The position numbers were made by a program, and so were the translations under genes. A stretch of 64,000 nucleotides of DNA from Trichobilharzia regenti (lineage: Eukaryota > Platyhelminthes > Trematoda > Strigeidida > Schistosomatidae): contig OX235270.1 of assembly GCA_944472135.2 (NCBI GenBank), positions 58,657,267-58,721,266 of the forward strand, read 5' to 3'. This document shows, one piece after another, positions 22,214 to 34,068 of the stretch (the first letter of the stretch is position 1; every line of letters begins with the position of its first letter). Under the pieces are notes generated by a model. It did not search any database and had not been told where the DNA came from. It worked only from the letters and a program-made list of their open reading frames with translations.

Positions 22214-23421
22214 GTGAAAGTGCTCATTTTTCTCTGATTTATGCCTCTGTTGTTCTACCGAGAATGGAGTTTGAATCATCACCTCAGTTCCCTACATCCT
22301 TAAGCTATGAGGTTGGCTTTCAAGGAGATTATTATGGACAATAACTTGTGCATGTCCCCATACCATCCTTAGTAGACTCTAGTCAGCTGCTTCCAGAATA
22401 TGAGATGAACTCATTTTTTTGCACTTTTGATTATAGCTTGATTCCAAACGAGTATTTTGTACGGACATGGGATTTTTGGCATGTGGTTTCGGTAGCCCAA
22501 ATTTTGCAGGCCAACCATAGATATCATGTGTGCGTCGGCAGTGGATTGAACCTTGTGCATGGTCAGCGACAGTTTGTGAAATAGTGACAGAATAGTCACA
22601 GTAATCAGATGGGATTTAGTTAGCATACACATGGAGACTGCGTGAGAACCAGCAAAGTCAGTCTGGTGGGACGACTACATCTGTTGCTATACATCATACG
22701 CGTTTATTCCTTCCAGGAACACCATGTACCTGACTGTCTTTCCATTTGCCTGACTCCTTATGGCCTGCTGTGTCTTATTTATGCGTTTTAAGTTCTTCCC
22801 AAAGAGAGAGCTTATTAAATTAGCAACATGTTTTGAGAATTTTCAGTACTTCCTGTTGTTTTCATTAATGGAGGCTGTTTACTGCGCCATTCAGAAGTCT
22901 GCACAGCTTCACGGTCTGAATGTCAAACCACGGCATTCTGATGAAACTAGACAACTGACTCCGACTTATCAGTAACCAATGCAGGAATATGTTGGTGTTT
23001 TAAATCTGAATGTCGAACGGGACAAGAAAAATTGGTCGACTAACCTTGGACTTACTACCGGTTACTGATTTCTCTTCTTTCCTTGTAAGGTCGTCGACTT
23101 CAGCCTGCTTCAGTGTGTTGCACTGGTAAGACCATGCTCGCTGGAGAATGCAAACTGATTTTTTGAGTTCTAGAACTCTCTACTGCTTGCACTACTTACT
23201 TTGTGGGGTTCTCAGAACAGGATATTGTGGCATTCAATTTCTGGTTCACTGCTAATTTAGAAACCAACTTTTCTATCTACGTAATTATCCGGATTACAGG
23301 CCGAAAGACCATAACATTGTAGACGACTTAATTTTCGATAGCACAGCAGAATGCAATTGAAATGAAAAACCGAGTCAATTACGCGGAAGGGGAATTCAGC
23401 ATCGAATAGGCATAGGAGACT
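22214..23421. other. Intergenic stretch with one SINE fragment
   Basis: No coding motif seen. 22430-22600 is a minus-orientation fragment of the tRNA-derived SINE family described at 61259-61460; the remainder shows nothing recognisable. Confidence 0.4.
22430..22600 (-). repeat. Decayed copy of the tRNA-derived SINE
   Basis: Contains GGTAGCCCAAATTTTGCAGG and ATATCATGTGTGCGTCGG, the reverse complement of the SINE body, followed by a mutated B-box region (TGGATTGAACC). The head and A box are barely recognisable. Confidence 0.7.
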
Positions 23422-23779
23422 TGTCAGCCACGTCTCATAAACCGTTAATGCCCAGCTCTTGCTACGCTCGGGCCCACGCTGTTCCTTGAAGTTTTCAGAA
23501 ACGCTCAGTTATAACGGACGAAAAAACCAAAACACCGATCTGCCGCTTGATATTTCTTTATTGTTACACCAACATATAAAAAGAATAAGCGAACTAAGGT
23601 CTGTGAACAAATATTACAATAATAAATCATAATATTACTTCTGACGATGTTTTACTCTTCTTTCTGAACAGCGACCGATGAGACGATGACTGTCGTATTG
23701 ATGCCTCCGCGAAAATTGGGGAAGTTGATTTTGAGCAAACAACCAAGAATTGATCGTTCAATCTTCAACTCCATTGACA
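23422..23779 (-). mobile_element. 3' LTR of the BEL element
   Basis: 358 bp, left end on the top strand. Carries the variants CTCTTGCTACG and ACGCTCAG, also seen in the solo LTR at 17287-17644. Confidence 0.95.
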
Positions 23780-24479
23780 CTCCCCGGCAAAAAAGGGATC
23801 CAACCCTTTTTTCCTTCACGACCAATGCACGTTGACTTGGATGCCATTGCGAGAACCTGGGTCACACGGACAGAGCTGAAATGGAAAACAAACAGAAAAG
23901 CCAACACACCACAAGCATACCCACAGCACAATCTCACACATCAATGACGACCTGCGCCTCCAGACAGAGACCTCCTCTTGACATCTTGCAACACAATCGC
24001 CACTTGCTAGAATGACTCTTGCAGAATGCAACGTGACCATAGCACCACCTCATGATACTCTACGCACATCCTCTTATCTACTCACTACCAATTACCACTG
24101 AAATCGCTTGTCACTCATTCTGCCTCAGTTCTAGTAGCGGTGACGCATGCGAGCCTCAGTCGTTTACACTCTTTCTCCCCGGCGTGTCGGACCGCAGCTA
24201 ACAATTATCTCCGTGTGCATTTCATTCTCAGCAATAGCCTAGCCTCCCCGGCGTATACGACCCATCTGCTGTCCTTAACATCAATCAATTCATTCACGGA
24301 TGTAGAAGAGTGGACACAACTTCAGAAGTAATCACGACGAAAATTTTAACAAAATTATGCAATAAAAACAAGGTACGAAAACAACGAGTAAACACAATGA
24401 ATCCAAAATCACCAATTGATATGACACACCACACGTATATACAAACAGTACACACAAACTCGCATTTCATGTCTTGATG

Positions 24480-24740
24480 GAATTCCTTTGAAGAATTGCA
24501 GGACTTACACCAGTACGCCTACAAACCTTCACAGGTTGACCATTGTAAGTTGTGGAATGTCCGGACACAAACAGAATTACCAACAGCTAGATGACAGATG
24601 ATATCAATTCAGTATATACAATATGAACATATGTACAAAATCACACACCGAGCACATTGGACTGCTCATTGATGCGCTACCCTTTGAAGAATTGTAGGAC
24701 TTACAGCAGTACGCCTACAACCCTTCTCAGGTTGACGCTC
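24480..24740. repeat. Direct repeat in the BEL 3' UTR
   Basis: A roughly 70-bp segment containing CTTTGAAGAATTG, CAGTACGCCTACAA and CAGGTTGAC occurs at 24488-24546 and again at 24672-24738, about 185 bp apart, just beyond the integrase stop. Confidence 0.75.
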
Positions 24741-25648
24741 TAGGTTGGAAAATCATCTATTGTTTCATCCTCCGACTCTCTACTCTCAGCACCTTCCAGG
24801 AGACACAGTTTTCTGATATCTCGCACCAACATGCCACAACTAGTTCTCACCTCAACCGTCCTCACCAATCCATCACCACTACAGATCAGCCTTACTACCA
24901 CTCCCAAAGGCCACCTACCTGTGGCACATTTATCTGCTACTAATACTATGTCACCAACCTTTAAGTTTCGGCACAACTTTTTCCACTTGTCCCTGGTTTG
25001 CAATGTTAGAACATACTCCTTTAACCATCTTTTCCAAAATATATCTTTCATGTGCCTGGCTTGTTTCCATCTTTTAATCGTAGGTATTCCTTCCCCGCTT
25101 GCGTCCTCTATGCCAGGGTTGCCTCTCAATAACAATAATTTATTTGGGGTTAACACATCAAAATCCTTGACGTCGTCCCTCACAGGTGATAACGGCCGGT
25201 CATTTAATATTCGTTCAGCTTCACAAAAAAATGTCTCCAGCGTTTCGTCATTCAAACTCTGGTTTTTAATTATGGAGCTTAAAATACGCTTGATAATTCC
25301 TATAAGTCTTTCCCATAGCCCACCTCTATGGCTGGCATGTGGTGGATTGAAGTGCCACTCGATGTTCCTTTTCAGTAACTCTTCCTGAACTCTCGTTTGA
25401 GGACCTTCGAAGTATTCTTTAAGCTCGGCGTGACAGCCAACAAAATTAGTCCCTCTGTCGCTGAACATCATCTTCGGTACACCCCGGCGATTTATAAATC
25501 TATGTAATGCTAGCACGAATGAATCAGTAGTTAGCGTATGAACCATCTCAATATGCACAGCTCTCATTTTCAAACAGGTGAATAAACAGCCATATCTTTT
25601 ACATAGGGTTCTGCCTCTCTTCACTACAAAAGGTCCGAACAAATCCAC
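24740..25648 (-). CDS. BEL integrase core and C-terminus
   Basis: 302 codons. Contains the three acidic residues of the integrase core in context: VDLFGPF (first Asp, at the very start), FSDRGTNFVG (second) and HRGGLWERLIG (Glu), spaced as in BEL/Pao integrases. The C-terminal part (LKVGDIVLVAD, WPLGVVVRLICSGDGLVR) is the BEL-type DUF5641-like end. It is read one frame away from the upstream gag-pol ORF, overlapping it by 25 bases. In related elements this is one polyprotein, so a single-base change or a programmed shift separates them. Confidence 0.9.
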   Translation of the reverse strand: MDLFGPFVVKRGRTLCKRYGCLFTCLKMRAVHIEMVHTLTTDSFVLALHRFINRRGVPKMMFSDRGTNFVGCHAELKEYFEGPQTRVQEELLKRNIEWHFNPPHASHRGGLWERLIGIIKRILSSIIKNQSLNDETLETFFCEAERILNDRPLSPVRDDVKDFDVLTPNKLLLLRGNPGIEDASGEGIPTIKRWKQARHMKDIFWKRWLKEYVLTLQTRDKWKKLCRNLKVGDIVLVADKCATGRWPLGVVVRLICSGDGLVRTVEVRTSCGMLVRDIRKLCLLEGAESRESEDETIDDFPT

Positions 25649-28600
25649 CCCAACGTACTCAAATGGATAATTCCCTTCAGAAGCTTGCCACGCTGGAGTG
25701 GTGCCATTATCTGCTGTACTGGACGAGCATTTCGGAGTTTACATTCCATGCACTTATCAATTATTTTACGGACAGCAGTACCTCCCTTCACTATCCAGAA
25801 CTTACATCGAATACTTGATAGTACTTGCGAAGTACCCAAATGACCTTCAAGAACATGGTAGTGTCTTATAATGAGATCAGTGACTGGATGGTAGCAAGGT
25901 AATAAAGCCGGATGACGGGTCTCATATGACGATTCTAACATTTGTAGACGTCCACCAACTCTAGCGATCCCTTCGGAAACTATCGGAGATAATCTATCTA
26001 ACCGCACCTTGAAATCTGCGAAATCGGGACTATCCTCCTTGGCAATCTCACCCCACGCTTCCCACTGAGCAGCCCTCAAAATCGCTAACTCTGCATTTCT
26101 AATATCTTCGACTCTCAAAGGCCCCACATTCATATTTTCGTATCCCGCAAGATGCATGACCTTTAAATACGTAACATATCGTGTCAACCACGCAACCGCT
26201 TTCAGTAGTTTGTACCAAGAAGAATAATATTTAAAAAGTGGATGTAAACCTGAATGTCTTTCTTGAGTAGATGTTAAACTGACACTTGTCTTCAACTCCA
26301 AGGCACACTCGTTTATCGGTGGTTCATCTTCTCTACGAGGCCACATACTATCAGCCCTTAGCAAGAACTCTGGACCTTTCCACCACTTATTTTTAACCAC
26401 ATTCATATCAATAACTCCTCGCGATGCTAGATCAGCTGGATTTTTTCCAGACGGTACGTACCTCCACTGCTCAACAGTTGTTAGTTCACGAATTTGAGAT
26501 ACTCTGTTAGCTACAAAACATGCATATCTTGCTGACTCGTTGCGTATATAATATATCACAGACATCGAATCAGTCCAAAACGTTACGGGATGCTTGGGGT
26601 AATCCAACTCTTTACACACCGTTGTGAATAACTGCGCAGCTAGTAAGGCGGCATTAAGTTCTAATCTCGGAATCGAAACCGTCTTTAGAGGTGCAACTCT
26701 GGATTTACCCATCACCAGGCTAACATCTATATCATTCCTTAAGGTGGTTCTGATGTATACGGCTGCACCAAATCCAACCTCAGAGGCATCAGAAAAAACA
26801 TGGAAGTCAATTATATCATGATTTCTCGACGGCTTAAGTGGACGTGAGACGGAATGTAGATTCAGCATTCTTAAACTGTTAACCCACCCCTTCCACTCTT
26901 CTCTCTGCCTCTCACTTAATGGTTCATCCCACTGTAACCCTTTCCTGCATGTCTCTTGAAATAACCTCCTAGCCGGAAGTAGATAAGGTGCTACTAATCC
27001 AAGTGGGTCAAACACGGACGACAACACAGAGAGCACACCTCTCCGAGTAACTGGCTTATCAATATCACCAACACTAAATCCAAAGGTATCAGAGTTCACA
27101 TCCCATCGCATACCTAATGTGCGTTCAACTGGTAGAGTATCAACAGGCAAATCTCGTACGGTAGGTGCTCTGTCTTCTGGATCTATATGCTTCAAAACGT
27201 CTAGGCTGTTCGAGACCCACTTAGTTAGACGAAAGCCGGCCTTAGCTAACACTTCAGTGATGCTTGTTGCAAATCTAACTGCAGACTTATCATCATCGAA
27301 GGAGGCTAAACAATCATCCACGTAGAAGCAACAATCTATGACGTCCAGCAAATCATTAGAACCAAATGTGGACACTGCCTTTCGTAGAGCAAAATTAGCA
27401 CAAAATGGGGAGGATGTGGCACCAAATGGATGCACTGTCATCCTATATTCTGACACCTTACCACAAGGACCGTCATCAAACCACAAAAACCTCAAGTGAT
27501 CTCTGTCACTCTCTGGCACCTTCACCTGAAGGAACATTTCCTCAATATCCGCCGCGACAGCAACTGTAAACTTTCTGAATCTCAATAGCAGTCCCACTAA
27601 TGAGCTCACGCAATCTGGGCCACTATACAGATTATCATTTAAAGAGACTCCTTCGTGTTTCGCAGAACAATCAAACACCACACGGAGTTTACCTGGCTTC
27701 CTCGGGTTAAAGACGGGATGATGGGGCAAATACCACTTCCCTGGCTCACTTTGATCAACTAGTCTTTCAACGTAACCCTTCACTATATGTTTATCGACGA
27801 CTTCCTTATATTTGGACCAGAGTTCTGCATCTGACAGGAATTTCTTCTGTAAACCCATTAGTCTCTTAAGAGCAACTTTCCTATTACAAACCAACTGTCT
27901 ATCTTTGAATCTCCATGGTAGGCCAACGCTGAAACGCCCGTTTTCGTATTTACAAGAGTCCTCGGCTATTTTAACTGCTTTCAAGTCTTCTACAGAACGA
28001 CCTTTCCCTGGGACACCGCAGTCACAAAACTCCTTGTCATACATATTTTTAATCATAGTTTCTAGTTTGTCCCCATCGTTTGTAACTAATGATGATATGT
28101 GGACTATGGGTATAGGTCCTCTCACTGTCCATCCCAGTGGTGTTTTTGTCGCAAACAGATCATCTCTACCTCCAAATCTCTCTTCTAATACCTTGTGAGC
28201 TTCTGGCACACTACATCCAATGAGTACTCTCACTCTTCCATCTTGCAATGTTGGAAGAGGTATGTCACACAGGTATGGCTTACCGACAACCGTTTCACGA
28301 CTAGGTACTATAGCTTCGCCAAGTTTCATACTGGAGGTAGTGTAAGCAGTATCCACTTCCACGGTCTCCCCAGTAGCCAAGGATTCTAACTGAAATGACA
28401 CTCGCTCACATACTACTGTTTTCGCAGAATTGAAAGTATTTACAACCAAGGGTTGCTTTGGGCCTTTAATACCCAAGCAACCAGCCAGTTCAGCATCTAT
28501 CAATGTAACGTCTGAACCATTATCCAACAATGCATAAGTCTCTACTGAAGATTTCGGTCCTTTCACCTTAACTGGTAATACCCCTAAGAAAACTTGTGGG

Positions 28601-29649
28601 ATGTCAAGGGGTCTAGAGATACTATTACAATTAACCGAACTCCCAGGTTCGTTCACTGTTCTCAGAAGTGGGTGCATATCCGTTAAACCACTACTTCCTT
28701 TATTTGTCGCCTTACAATTCCACTTTGTATGCCCAATCTTTAAACAACTGAAACACAGCCGCTTCTGCTTTGCCATTTTTAACCTTTCTACGGGTGACAT
28801 AGCGATAAAGCGATTACAATCACTCAATTGATGCATGTTATGGCAGACAATACACTCATCCTTTCTCGTTGTGTCTTGAGACTTCACCACAAATGCCTTC
28901 CTTATATTCACTGGTTCCTTAGGTTCTACCTTAGAATGCAAAATGCTGGCGAATTTGCCCATCGCCTGGTTGACACTGTCCTTCACCAGTCTAAGAATAT
29001 CATCAAACCTTGGCTCGATACCCTCCTCCTCTATACGAGAGCTTATTTTTACCCATTTCCTTTGCAGCCGCGTAGGTAGGCGTCTTGCAATTACCTCTAG
29101 GACTGAGCTGGAGTTGAGGTCACTCATGAAATTCATAGAAATCAAGGTATTCTTATAAGTCATAAGATCATCTAAAAACTCAGTGAGTGCCTTGGAGTCA
29201 TCTCGAAGTTGACTGCCATTACCTTTGACAGCTTCGTATACGTTCCTTACAATCATCGAAGGTCTTCCAAACCTTTGACGTAATATGCTCATAGCCTCGT
29301 AGTATCCCTCATTAGGGGGCATGAGCTTACAGCACTGTATAGCTCTTGAAGCATCTCCAGTGCAATACCTCATCAAATACATCAATTTCAATTCATCACT
29401 TAATAAAAAACTACTCAGCATGATCTCAAACTCCTTTACAAACTGTAAATAATCGGCCGGGTTTCCATCAAAACACCGTGGTTCAAACTTAGGGAGTTTG
29501 ATGTTCCTATTATCCCTGAACGGCGAAACAGTAACATCAACCATGTCATGCTTAACATCAGACACATCGTTACAATTAACAGACAAGTCACCATGACTTA
29601 CTTTCCTGTTTGCATCCAAGACACTCTGTCCCTTCTTTGACCCAGGCAT
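25624..29649 (-). CDS. BEL gag-protease-RT-RNase H polyprotein
   Basis: 1341 codons from a well-placed ATG 145 bp after the 5' LTR. Order: gag to about residue 260; two zinc-knuckle-like motifs near 266-310 (CIVCHNMHQLSDC, CFSCLKIGHTKWNC); aspartic protease ALLDNGSDVTLID near 376; RT with AVAADIEEMFLQV and catalytic YVDDCLAS near 777; RNase H HVFSDASEVGFGAA near 953; integrase zinc finger HYHVLEGHLG... CMECK near 1261-1300. The frame then runs out of register in the integrase (25624), where the other frame takes over. Full-length and open otherwise. Confidence 0.95.
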   Translation of the reverse strand: MPGSKKGQSVLDANRKVSHGDLSVNCNDVSDVKHDMVDVTVSPFRDNRNIKLPKFEPRCFDGNPADYLQFVKEFEIMLSSFLLSDELKLMYLMRYCTGDASRAIQCCKLMPPNEGYYEAMSILRQRFGRPSMIVRNVYEAVKGNGSQLRDDSKALTEFLDDLMTYKNTLISMNFMSDLNSSSVLEVIARRLPTRLQRKWVKISSRIEEEGIEPRFDDILRLVKDSVNQAMGKFASILHSKVEPKEPVNIRKAFVVKSQDTTRKDECIVCHNMHQLSDCNRFIAMSPVERLKMAKQKRLCFSCLKIGHTKWNCKATNKGSSGLTDMHPLLRTVNEPGSSVNCNSISRPLDIPQVFLGVLPVKVKGPKSSVETYALLDNGSDVTLIDAELAGCLGIKGPKQPLVVNTFNSAKTVVCERVSFQLESLATGETVEVDTAYTTSSMKLGEAIVPSRETVVGKPYLCDIPLPTLQDGRVRVLIGCSVPEAHKVLEERFGGRDDLFATKTPLGWTVRGPIPIVHISSLVTNDGDKLETMIKNMYDKEFCDCGVPGKGRSVEDLKAVKIAEDSCKYENGRFSVGLPWRFKDRQLVCNRKVALKRLMGLQKKFLSDAELWSKYKEVVDKHIVKGYVERLVDQSEPGKWYLPHHPVFNPRKPGKLRVVFDCSAKHEGVSLNDNLYSGPDCVSSLVGLLLRFRKFTVAVAADIEEMFLQVKVPESDRDHLRFLWFDDGPCGKVSEYRMTVHPFGATSSPFCANFALRKAVSTFGSNDLLDVIDCCFYVDDCLASFDDDKSAVRFATSITEVLAKAGFRLTKWVSNSLDVLKHIDPEDRAPTVRDLPVDTLPVERTLGMRWDVNSDTFGFSVGDIDKPVTRRGVLSVLSSVFDPLGLVAPYLLPARRLFQETCRKGLQWDEPLSERQREEWKGWVNSLRMLNLHSVSRPLKPSRNHDIIDFHVFSDASEVGFGAAVYIRTTLRNDIDVSLVMGKSRVAPLKTVSIPRLELNAALLAAQLFTTVCKELDYPKHPVTFWTDSMSVIYYIRNESARYACFVANRVSQIRELTTVEQWRYVPSGKNPADLASRGVIDMNVVKNKWWKGPEFLLRADSMWPRREDEPPINECALELKTSVSLTSTQERHSGLHPLFKYYSSWYKLLKAVAWLTRYVTYLKVMHLAGYENMNVGPLRVEDIRNAELAILRAAQWEAWGEIAKEDSPDFADFKVRLDRLSPIVSEGIARVGGRLQMLESSYETRHPALLPCYHPVTDLIIRHYHVLEGHLGTSQVLSSIRCKFWIVKGGTAVRKIIDKCMECKLRNARPVQQIMAPLQRGKLLKGIIHLSTLGWICSDLL

Positions 29650-29793
29650 TGTTGAACTTGACCCAATTCCAAGAAAGTTCCAGATATTGCTTGTTCAAAG
29701 AGGACTTGACCGGCACCAGGAAAAATGAACGGCGACTATCCAAACTTTCACCAACTGTTTGAATCCGCCAGATCTGTTTCTATCGTCAGAAAC

Positions 29794-30151
29794 TGTCAGC
29801 CACGTCTCATAAACCGTTAATGCCCAGCTCTCGCTACGCTCGGGCCCACGCTGTTCCTTGAAGTTTTCAGAAACGCTTAGTTATAACGGACGAAAAAACC
29901 AAAACACCGATCTGCCGCTTGATATTTCTTTATTGTTACACCAACATATAAAAAGAATAAGCGAACTAAGGTCTGTGAACAAATATTACAATAATAAATC
30001 ATAATATTACTTCTGACGATGTTTTACTCTTCTTTCTGAACAGCGACCGATGAGACGATGACTGTCGTATTGATGCCTCCGCGAAAATTGGGGAAGTTGA
30101 TTTTGAGCAAACAACCAAGAATTGATCGTTCAATCTTCAACTCCATTGACA
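29794..30151 (-). mobile_element. 5' LTR of the BEL element
   Basis: 358 bp, the right end on the top strand. Differs from the 3' LTR at two sites (CTCTCGCTACG, ACGCTTAG). The sequence just inside (GTTTCTGACGATAG on the minus strand) has no obvious TGG-type primer binding site. Confidence 0.95.
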
Positions 30152-31570
30152 AGGCTTTATAAGTCATATAGAAGACACAGGTTGTACTTGGTTACTAGAC
30201 TTTTCTTCCTGAGCTCCTCAATCAGTCACCACGCCTGATTGGCCATAGCCTACCGCGTTGAAGACGCCTAACATCAGCCTCTCCATAGAAACTCCTTCTC
30301 TAAGAATTTCGGTTCAATTAGTCCATTTTCCTCAGCGGTGTCTAGGCTTTTCCGTTTAGTGCGTTTGTTTCTCATAGGCAAGTTTAAACGTGAGTTCGGC
30401 TGGGGTGATGACATCAACAGTGGAACCGTCTTTTTGCATCTAGGTAACGTGATGATGCCTAGTATACGTTGTACATCTACACGAAACCCGTCAAAAGTCC
30501 ACCTAGCATTTTACGAACCAATGTAATACTGCCATTATTACACTTAGATTATTGCAGGTCTTCCCCACTGAAGTTGCCATACCAGGCTCGCTATCTGTCG
30601 CTTAATATTGCGTTTAGTATCTATTGTCACATAATAGCCAATATCTGCAAGCTAATTTTTTTATGGAGATTAAGGTCATTTGTGGGACATCAACTAAACT
30701 AAGGCTCAGCTGTTTCACTCCCAATGATCAATTTTGTTGTACTCTAGGAGTGAAACACATGGCGATGAATGTAAATTTCAAGGGATAAAAGCTTGGCAGC
30801 TTCGCTGTGGTGAGGATATCTGATCGTACACTCCTCCCAAATCACCGTCGGTAAATACATCTTTCAGAAGCCGTAAGTGTTATATCCTCTTTTGCCAGTT
30901 GGGGCGGTGTTAATAGCAATCTGGCCACCATGCTGTGTGAGCCAACCTAAGGAGTCAAAGGGTAGTGTGGCTAGAATTTAAGTCTAGCAGGATATGTTGC
31001 CACACATCAATCTTGGGCGTTATTTCTAAATCAAACCATCTGGAAGCGGGTTTAAAGTTGTTAAAGCTGTCTAACCAACTGGTTTTCTACGCATCTTCAA
31101 TCAGCCAGCAGTGCTTGTCGATCTTGTCTGTTCAGCTGAATCCCACAACATTCTATGAGCCCCTTATATACCTAGATTAGTCTTTTCAAAGTATACTTCA
31201 TGCCCATAACGAGCAGATGTAACTATTTCATGTGTTCTGTTGGATTGCCTGAGTTCTATCTAGAATAATGACTGGCGCACAAATTCTAGCTTGCCACAAG
31301 AAGACGAGAACAGCAGGCAAGAATTTGTTAAGTTGAAAACGAAACAGTTTGAGTAACATTCTCAAGGCGACTGCCGGACGACGCGGCAGTCAGGTAGATA
31401 TTTCTCTGGCTCTGAGCGGCGAGTAGGAGTTTTTACTCACCTGCCTTTTGGCACCCAGCAATAAGAAAAGGGAGAGGGCTAGTTAGAAAAAACAGTCTCT
31501 CTACACTCTGAAGAGCCGTCTACTGCTCATACAAACAAAACAAACGAATGCAGCATATAATAACACAATG

Positions 31571-31608
<38 letters not shown>

Positions 31609-32160
31609 AGCCATTGTTTTGGAAGAGCCCGAGTTGTACAGAAATCCTGTGATCTTGCATTCCATGGAACCAGATTTATTCATGTAATTTTTGTGTTATA
31701 TTGCCTTCTTTATTTTTTATTATTGAAGCACACTCTAAAGGAGACTTGATTTTGGAGAAAAAACGGGTGAGTTCGATACTTACTTAATGGGTTTGGGCTC
31801 CATTATCAGCAGGACTGTATATAATGTATATAATATATATTTATTCTTGTTTATGCAGGAACGAAGCAGGGTGACGCATACTGATCAGAAAACAGGGTAG
31901 TGGCCACAAATGAGAATCTCTCCAATCTGTGGGAAAGCCAGAAGCATTTTTGACAGCTCCAGAATTAAACATGAGTCCAGATCCCTAACATTCAAAAATT
32001 ATGACTACAGAGATCTAAATTATAAACAAAAATGCTTTTGCTCATGACATCTACAAACCTGTTCAGCTCCTTGTCAAGCTGCTACCCCACGGGCCCTAAA
32101 AAATTCCGTGAGATATCTTACAGGTGAGCATATCCTACAGGTTATAATCTTTCAGACCCT
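30152..32160. other. Intergenic, no gene recognised
   Basis: About 2 kb without recognisable coding or mobile motifs, apart from a TA microsatellite at 31574-31605. Confidence 0.4.
31574..31605. repeat. TA dinucleotide microsatellite
   Basis: About 16 uninterrupted AT repeats. Confidence 0.95.
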
Positions 32161-32620
32161 TGTGGTGGACCTTTTACTCTGTTAGCTTAGTTACCCAAAT
32201 TCAAATAGAAAATAAAGTACCAAATCAGTTTAGTTACGGGAAGAATGTATTAAAGTCTGGTTACTTGGGTTTACAAAGATCCAAAGTCCACAATAAACGT
32301 TATAGACTCCAGGTGCTGCGGGAAGACTGCTCCAGTACTAATTCTCCAATGTTGACGTTGCCGGAAGTCGACCAAAGTACGTAGGAAGAAACTACGGTGC
32401 TCATGCAAAAATTTGAGATAGAAAGCAGGTGATTAAAATTGATCGACGGCAGTTGGGATGGTGGAGAAGACGGAGAGTCGAAAGCAGAACTATATATTTA
32501 TTCAAAACCCTAGGTAAAGTTCAAAGTACAGAGTTAATGGTTAAAACAAAGTAGTGTACAATATGTTCATTATTTACATAGTAGTAAAATTTGGATAAGT
32601 TTATTTTTGAGGACTCCACA
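32161..32620 (-). mobile_element. Solo Gypsy LTR, minus orientation
   Basis: 460 bp, almost identical to the reverse complement of 19600-20059. CCCT is found immediately before (32157-32160) and after (32621-32624), a 4-bp target duplication. No internal Gypsy sequence adjoins, so it formed by LTR-LTR recombination. Confidence 0.9.
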
Positions 32621-33736
32621 CCCTTCATGCCACTTCTCTCTGAAGTATCCCTTACATACCTCAAGTTAATCTTCTTATCTGATAACTACGATAATCTATT
32701 TCATCTTAACCTACTTAGGCACTTACTAAGGCTAAAACTTACTCTTTTCGTTCATATTCTTCGCTCGTTTAAAGTCTTGTCCTTTTGATTAAAAAACCCA
32801 ACGACTTATTGTGGTGGACTAAACGGCTAAGTTCGTTTATCCGCAAAATAAGTAGTTTCCCCGAATAGTGAGCATTAAACATTGTAAATGTAAACTATCA
32901 TTCCAAGTACTCTGTAGCGCCTTCTTGTATATATCTCGTAAATGTATTTTCAGTGATGTATTATCCATAATTATATTTTATAGAATTTCGCAGCCTCCCA
33001 GGACGTTATTTAATTCTTGAAACAGCTTTTAATCACGTGGCGGCGTAGCACTTACCCAAATATATGTTGTTCATTGATTGACCATAACTATCTGCAAGAA
33101 AAGAAACAAAGTCCTGGTCGGCGCTCAACCTTGGTGGTGACCTTAGTGAAGGGTTTACAATTTAACAATTATAAGAACCTGTTCTGATTGCTTGTATTAT
33201 GATTCAACAATTTAAACTTTTGAAAAATTGTTATTTCCTGATATTTCAAGAGTGTAATTTTACCACATCTGATAGCGCCAGTAAAAATGGCAAACAATCC
33301 TTATATTATTCATCCTCTTGTGTGAACACGTTACCGGATTTCGAAGACTGACTACAACAGGCTGTACTTTAAGTTCGCTGCAGTGCTTTATGTATTGAAA
33401 TTACTTCTTACAAGTCAGATGGAGAAATAGTCGAGTTGCATAACGCCTAACCTGTTTCATAAATCACCTTGGATTTCTCCTTCTTCCATTCTGCTTCTGG
33501 GTATTCCTGCTCATAAACAGTTCTACTACTGTCCTAGCTACAAAAAACAATGTTTGATCCAAGAACCTAGGAGCTCCCAGAGAACACTGCCCCCTATTTA
33601 CCCTCAGTAAGTGCGGTAAGCTATTTGCCTATTCAATCTGAAAGAGATAGTTTAATAGTGAATATAAGTTGAATCAACTTGAAATCGGCCCATTTAAAGG
33701 GGTAGTGTCGGAATGCTAAATTGAACTGAGATACTA
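32621..33736. other. Intergenic, no gene recognised
   Basis: AT-rich, short frames only; no motif seen. Confidence 0.4.
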
Positions 33737-34063
33737 TGTCAATGGAGTTGAAGATTGAACGATAAATTCTTGGTTGTTTGCTCAAAATCAACTTCCCCAA
33801 TTTTCGCGGAGGCATCAATACGACAGTCATCGTCTCATCGGTCGCTGTTCAGAAAGAAGAGTGAAACATCGTCAGAAACCTTAGTTGCTTAGTTCGTTTA
33901 TTCCTTTTATATGTTGGTGTAACAATGAAGAAATAACAAGCAGCAGATCGGTGTTTTGGTTTTTTCGTCCGTTATTACTAAGCGTTTCTGAAACTCAAAG
34001 GAACAGCGTGGGCCCGAGCGTAGCGAGAGCTGGGCAATAACGGTTTATGAGACGAGACAGACA
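33737..34063 (+). mobile_element. Older solo BEL LTR
   Basis: 327 bp from TGTCAATGG to GACAGACA, similar to the 358-bp BEL LTR but lacking about 35 bp in the middle and with scattered substitutions. TACTA flanks both sides (33732-33736, 34064-34068), the expected 5-bp duplication. Confidence 0.9.
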
Positions 34064-34068
34064 TACTA

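Larger units (their letters stand above)
23422..30151 (-). mobile_element. Nearly intact BEL/Pao LTR retrotransposon
   Basis: 6.73 kb with 358-bp LTRs at both ends that differ at only two positions by eye. LTRs start TGTCA and end TGACA. Flanking pentamers are AGACT (left) and AGGCT (right), an imperfect 5-bp duplication. The minus strand encodes one long gag-protease-RT-RNase H frame and an integrase frame shifted by one base. Schistosome BEL elements such as Sinbad and Saci-1 have this layout. Little divergence between LTRs means a recent insertion. Confidence 0.95.
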
